Shown one piece after another: positions 34,356 to 36,655 of a stretch of 36,655 bases of DNA (positions within the stretch are counted from its first letter, which is position 1; every line of letters starts with the position of its first letter). The position numbers and the translations under genes are program-made. This DNA is from Sphingopyxis sp. (GTDB lineage Bacteria > Pseudomonadota > Alphaproteobacteria > Sphingomonadales > Sphingomonadaceae): positions 1 through 36,655 of the forward strand of contig JAEMRT010000050.1 in assembly GCA_016463225.1 (NCBI GenBank). Direction: 5' to 3'. The notes beneath the pieces are model-generated. The model saw nothing but the letters and a program-made list of their open reading frames with translations. It was not told the origin of the DNA and did not search any database.

Positions 34356-35417
34356 ATGAGGCTTTTTCGAATATGGGCGGCGCGTTTCCTCCTGCCGTGC
34401 TTGCTGGCAGTTGGTTATTGTTTGCTGCCAAGCGCCGCTTGGGCCGAGGGCCGCTGCCCGCCCGGAATGTACGAAACCGGGTCGCGGGACTTTATCGGCT
34501 GCGCCCCGATTCCAAATTATGACCAAGGTGGCGATGGTGGGTCGGTTGATGATGAATCGCCCTTTCGGCGGTCCGATCCGGTCCGTCCTTCAAAGCCCGG
34601 CTTCACAGCGATGGCTTATCATGCGGACACGGCCTCTGTCTGGGCTTCCGCCGGCCACCAAACCCTCGATGCTGCTAAAAAACGTGTCCTGAACGACTGC
34701 GACGCGGGCACCGGGGGAGGATGCTATATCGCTGCAGTCCTTGAGCGCGCCGGTGCTATCTATGTCACCGAGGATGCGATGGGTCAGCTCTGGGTCAAAC
34801 CGGATGATGATAAGGATGCCCGCCGATTTGACGTCACAAAGTGGAATCCGTCGATAGAGCATTGCCTGAAAAACTCCTTTGGCTGCAAATTTCTGGGCGT
34901 CCATGAAAGCGGCACTATCTATCTCGACGAAGCTCCTGAACGCGATCAAGCCCAGAACCGGTATCCAAAAGGCAAGCTGGCTCAGCAGCGCTGGGCAATG
35001 GTAGCACGGCCGGAAAAGGCTCCGTCTGGGGCGGCGCAGAACAAAAGCTGGCTGGTCAGCGGAAAGCAAAATTCAGCGGCGGTCCGAAAGGAAATTCTGG
35101 AGCGTTGTCAGGCGGCTTCCGGGACGACATGTGTGATATCCGCTTATGCAGCATATTCCGGCGATCTGGCTGCGGACGGGCGCGGAACCGGCACTGGCCT
35201 GTTGGTCCATTTCGTCGACTGGCGGGGTCAGAATCGCTGGACTAGCGCAGCGTCCGAAGCCGCGGCGGAGCCGAAAAAGGGCGTAAAAGCGCTGCCCGAT
35301 CCGGTGACGGTGCAAGGTCGTATCGACCGCATCTGCCCACCGACACTGCCGTGCAAAGTGATAGGTACTTACGATGCCGCGACGCCGCGGATGCAGATAG
35401 TCGAGGATGTTCAATGA
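34356..35417 (+). CDS. Exported protein with two DUF4189-like repeats (paralog 2)
   Basis: A 353-residue paralog of the protein at 31212. A signal peptide ends at AWA (about residue 30). Next comes the CPPGMYETGS...GCAPIP segment, seen from memory in many DUF4189 proteins. Repeat 1 has MAYHADTASVWASAGHQTLDAAKK and GTGGGCYIA; repeat 2 has RWAMVARP, SWLVSGKQNSAAVRKEILERC and CVISAYA. The cap is ICPPTLPCKVIGTYDAATP. Its first about 150 bases of leader and Cys segment are nearly identical in DNA to paralog 3. It overlaps paralog 3 by 4 nt. Confidence 0.82.
   Translation: MRLFRIWAARFLLPCLLAVGYCLLPSAAWAEGRCPPGMYETGSRDFIGCAPIPNYDQGGDGGSVDDESPFRRSDPVRPSKPGFTAMAYHADTASVWASAGHQTLDAAKKRVLNDCDAGTGGGCYIAAVLERAGAIYVTEDAMGQLWVKPDDDKDARRFDVTKWNPSIEHCLKNSFGCKFLGVHESGTIYLDEAPERDQAQNRYPKGKLAQQRWAMVARPEKAPSGAAQNKSWLVSGKQNSAAVRKEILERCQAASGTTCVISAYAAYSGDLAADGRGTGTGLLVHFVDWRGQNRWTSAASEAAAEPKKGVKALPDPVTVQGRIDRICPPTLPCKVIGTYDAATPRMQIVEDVQ
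34377..34528 (+). repeat. Near-identical leader repeat, copy 1
   Basis: This 152-bp stretch, which encodes the signal peptide and Cys segment of paralog 2, matches 35435-35586 at all but five positions by direct comparison, and 36496-36638 with a 9-bp deletion. Spacing between copies is 1,058 and 1,061 bp, one gene length. It marks recent tandem duplication or gene conversion. Confidence 0.85.
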
Positions 35418-36478
35418 CACCTTTTTGCATATCGGCGGCGCGTTTCCTCCTGCCGTGCTTGCTGGCAGTTGGTTATTGTTTGCTGCCAAACGTCGCTTGG
35501 GCCGAGGGCCGCTGCCCGCCCGGAATGTTCGAAACCGGGTCGCGAGACTTTATCGGCTGCGCCCCAATTCCAAATTATGACCAAGGCGGGGATGATGGCG
35601 GCGATGACTCGGGGTCGACACCTTCGCGGCCCCATATTCCCATGAAACCAGGTTACATGGCGGCAGCGCACCATGCCGACACCTCGTCCGTCTGGATAAC
35701 GGTCGGTCATCGGAGCCTGGATGCTGCCAAAAAGGGTGCATTGGATGGCTGCAACAGGGCAACGCGCGGCGGATGCACCATCGCCGAAGCGTTCGATTCC
35801 TGGGGTTCGATAACTGTCGCGATAGATGCGATGAGCCAGGTGTGGATAAAAGTGGACCCATATCAGCGCAACGCGCCCCGATGGGAGGCCATGCGGGATC
35901 CCGCCGTTATATACTGCCGGCAGAATTCGTTTGGCTGCGAATTTCTGGGTAGCAAACCGAACGGGCTGATGCCGGTCGATGATGATCCCAATGCCGATTA
36001 TTCCGCAGATTATTTTCCAAAAGGCGCACTCACCCGCAACCACTGGGCTTTGGTGGCAAGGCCGACCAAAACTCCGACGGCCGCCTGGCAGAACAAGAGC
36101 TGGCTGATTAGCGGTAGGCAGGGTTCCGTGGCGGCACGCAAGGAAGTTCTGGACCGCTGTCAGGCCGATGCCGGGGTGGTGTGCGCCATTTCGACTTATG
36201 CCGTAGCCGACAATGCATCAGGCGGGCCTAAAGCCGGCGGGCAACTGGTACATTTTGTCGATTCGACCGGCCGGAACCACTGGACCAGCGCCGTGCCGAC
36301 CCGCGCCAAAACGAAACAGAAAAAGAGGCGAAAGAACGAGATTCAGGGGCTGGCCGATGCCGTTACCCCTCAAGAGCGCGCGGACGCTGCGTGCCCTTCC
36401 GCAGCCAATCCATGCCGCGTGATCGCCACTTACGACGCCGCGACGCCGCGAATGCAAATAGTTGAGGATGCAAAATGA
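35414..36478 (+). CDS. Exported protein with two DUF4189-like repeats (paralog 3)
   Basis: A 354-residue paralog starting in an ATGA overlap with paralog 2. The signal peptide and CPPG...GCAPIP segment are almost the same as in paralog 2, but the repeats have diverged: AAHHADTSSVWITVGHRSLDA and CNRATRGGCTIA in repeat 1, HWALVARP and SWLISGRQGSVAARKEVLDRC in repeat 2. A Lys/Arg-rich run (KTKQKKRRKN) lies before the cap ACPSAANPCRVIATYDAATP. Conserved ends with diverged middles suggest selection for variety, or gene conversion at the ends. Confidence 0.82.
   Translation: MTPFCISAARFLLPCLLAVGYCLLPNVAWAEGRCPPGMFETGSRDFIGCAPIPNYDQGGDDGGDDSGSTPSRPHIPMKPGYMAAAHHADTSSVWITVGHRSLDAAKKGALDGCNRATRGGCTIAEAFDSWGSITVAIDAMSQVWIKVDPYQRNAPRWEAMRDPAVIYCRQNSFGCEFLGSKPNGLMPVDDDPNADYSADYFPKGALTRNHWALVARPTKTPTAAWQNKSWLISGRQGSVAARKEVLDRCQADAGVVCAISTYAVADNASGGPKAGGQLVHFVDSTGRNHWTSAVPTRAKTKQKKRRKNEIQGLADAVTPQERADAACPSAANPCRVIATYDAATPRMQIVEDAK
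35435..35586 (+). repeat. Near-identical leader repeat, copy 2
   Basis: Second copy of the 152-bp leader repeat described at 34377-34528, in paralog 3. The five differences include one amino-acid change in the Cys segment (Tyr to Phe) and changes near the signal-peptide end (Ser-Ala to Asn-Val). Confidence 0.85.
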
Positions 36479-36655
36479 CACTTTTTCAGATGTGGGCGGC
36501 GCGTTTTGTCCTGCCGTGCTTGCTGGCAATTGCTTATTGTGTGTTTCCAAACGCCGCTTGGGCCTGCCCACCCGGAATGTACGAAACTGGGTCGCGGGAT
36601 TTTATCGGCTGCGCCCCAATTCCAGGTTATGACCAAGGCGGCTATGATGGTGACG
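36475..36655 (+). CDS. DUF4189-like exported protein (paralog 4), 3'-truncated by window
   Basis: Sixty codons are visible, starting in an ATGA overlap with paralog 3. The product begins MTLFQMWAARFVLPCLLA with a signal peptide ending at AWA, directly followed by CPPGMYETGS and GCAPIP. Three residues (Glu-Gly-Arg) before the first Cys of paralogs 2 and 3 are missing here. The array therefore continues past the window end. Repeats are not visible but are expected by paralogy. Confidence 0.8.
   Translation, partial: MTLFQMWAARFVLPCLLAIAYCVFPNAAWACPPGMYETGSRDFIGCAPIPGYDQGGYDGD
36496..36638 (+). repeat. Near-identical leader repeat, copy 3
   Basis: Third copy of the leader repeat, 143 bp, with a 9-bp in-frame deletion after the signal peptide and more substitutions than between copies 1 and 2. 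It begins paralog 4. Confidence 0.8.

Overview
The window is GC-rich and gene-dense. Short overlaps (ATGA/GTGA) join many genes, and GTG and TTG starts are frequent. Gene content (YbgC-TolQRAB-Pal, RuvCAB with YebC, GapR/DUF2312, DUF1244 beside pyruvate kinase, Bpt aminoacyl-transferase, a TonB-dependent receptor carrying an IVVTG-type box) points to an alphaproteobacterium. Sphingomonadaceae, for example Sphingopyxis, is the most likely family. This is judged from gene content and protein style, not from a database search.

Region 1 (1-4219, + strand) holds the 3' part of a beta-helix-like surface or secreted protein, then a hairpin, then a 908-residue TonB-dependent receptor. Region 2 (4220-4556) is a gene-free gap with a 193-bp inverted-repeat element that can fold into several hairpins. 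It is followed by four 7-mers at exact 11-bp spacing that resemble PhoB half-sites. Region 3 (4557-16408, + strand) is a complete, tightly coupled type II secretion operon, gspC-D-E-F-G-H-I-J-K-L-M-N-O. Beta-helix protein + TonB receptor + T2SS + a possible Pho box resembles, from memory, the phosphate-starvation ElpS/T2SS locus of Caulobacter.

Region 4 (16395-26494, - strand) is a long run of housekeeping genes read leftwards: gapR, a YbjQ/UPF0145 protein, a GNAT acetyltransferase, yebC, a 71-residue membrane protein, ruvC, a palindromic repeat, ruvA, a GFA-type protein, a haloacid dehalogenase, ruvB, ybgC, tolQ, tolR, tolA, tolB and pal. The pal end overlaps the gspO end. The probable tol-pal terminator lies inside the gspO coding sequence. 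Region 5 (26596-30910) has an exported amidohydrolase and a DUF1244 protein on the - strand, then pyruvate kinase and the Bpt aminoacyl-tRNA-protein transferase on the + strand.

Region 6 (30911-36655, + strand) is accessory. It holds three complete genes and one truncated gene for exported, cysteine-containing proteins with two DUF4189-like repeats each, plus two unrecognised exported proteins. The last three paralogs are head to tail, share 143-152-bp near-identical 5' segments and run off the window end. A CRP-like palindrome and a second perfect palindrome lie upstream. This expanding family is the least understood part of the window. The possible phosphate-responsive control of the T2SS is the most directly testable idea.
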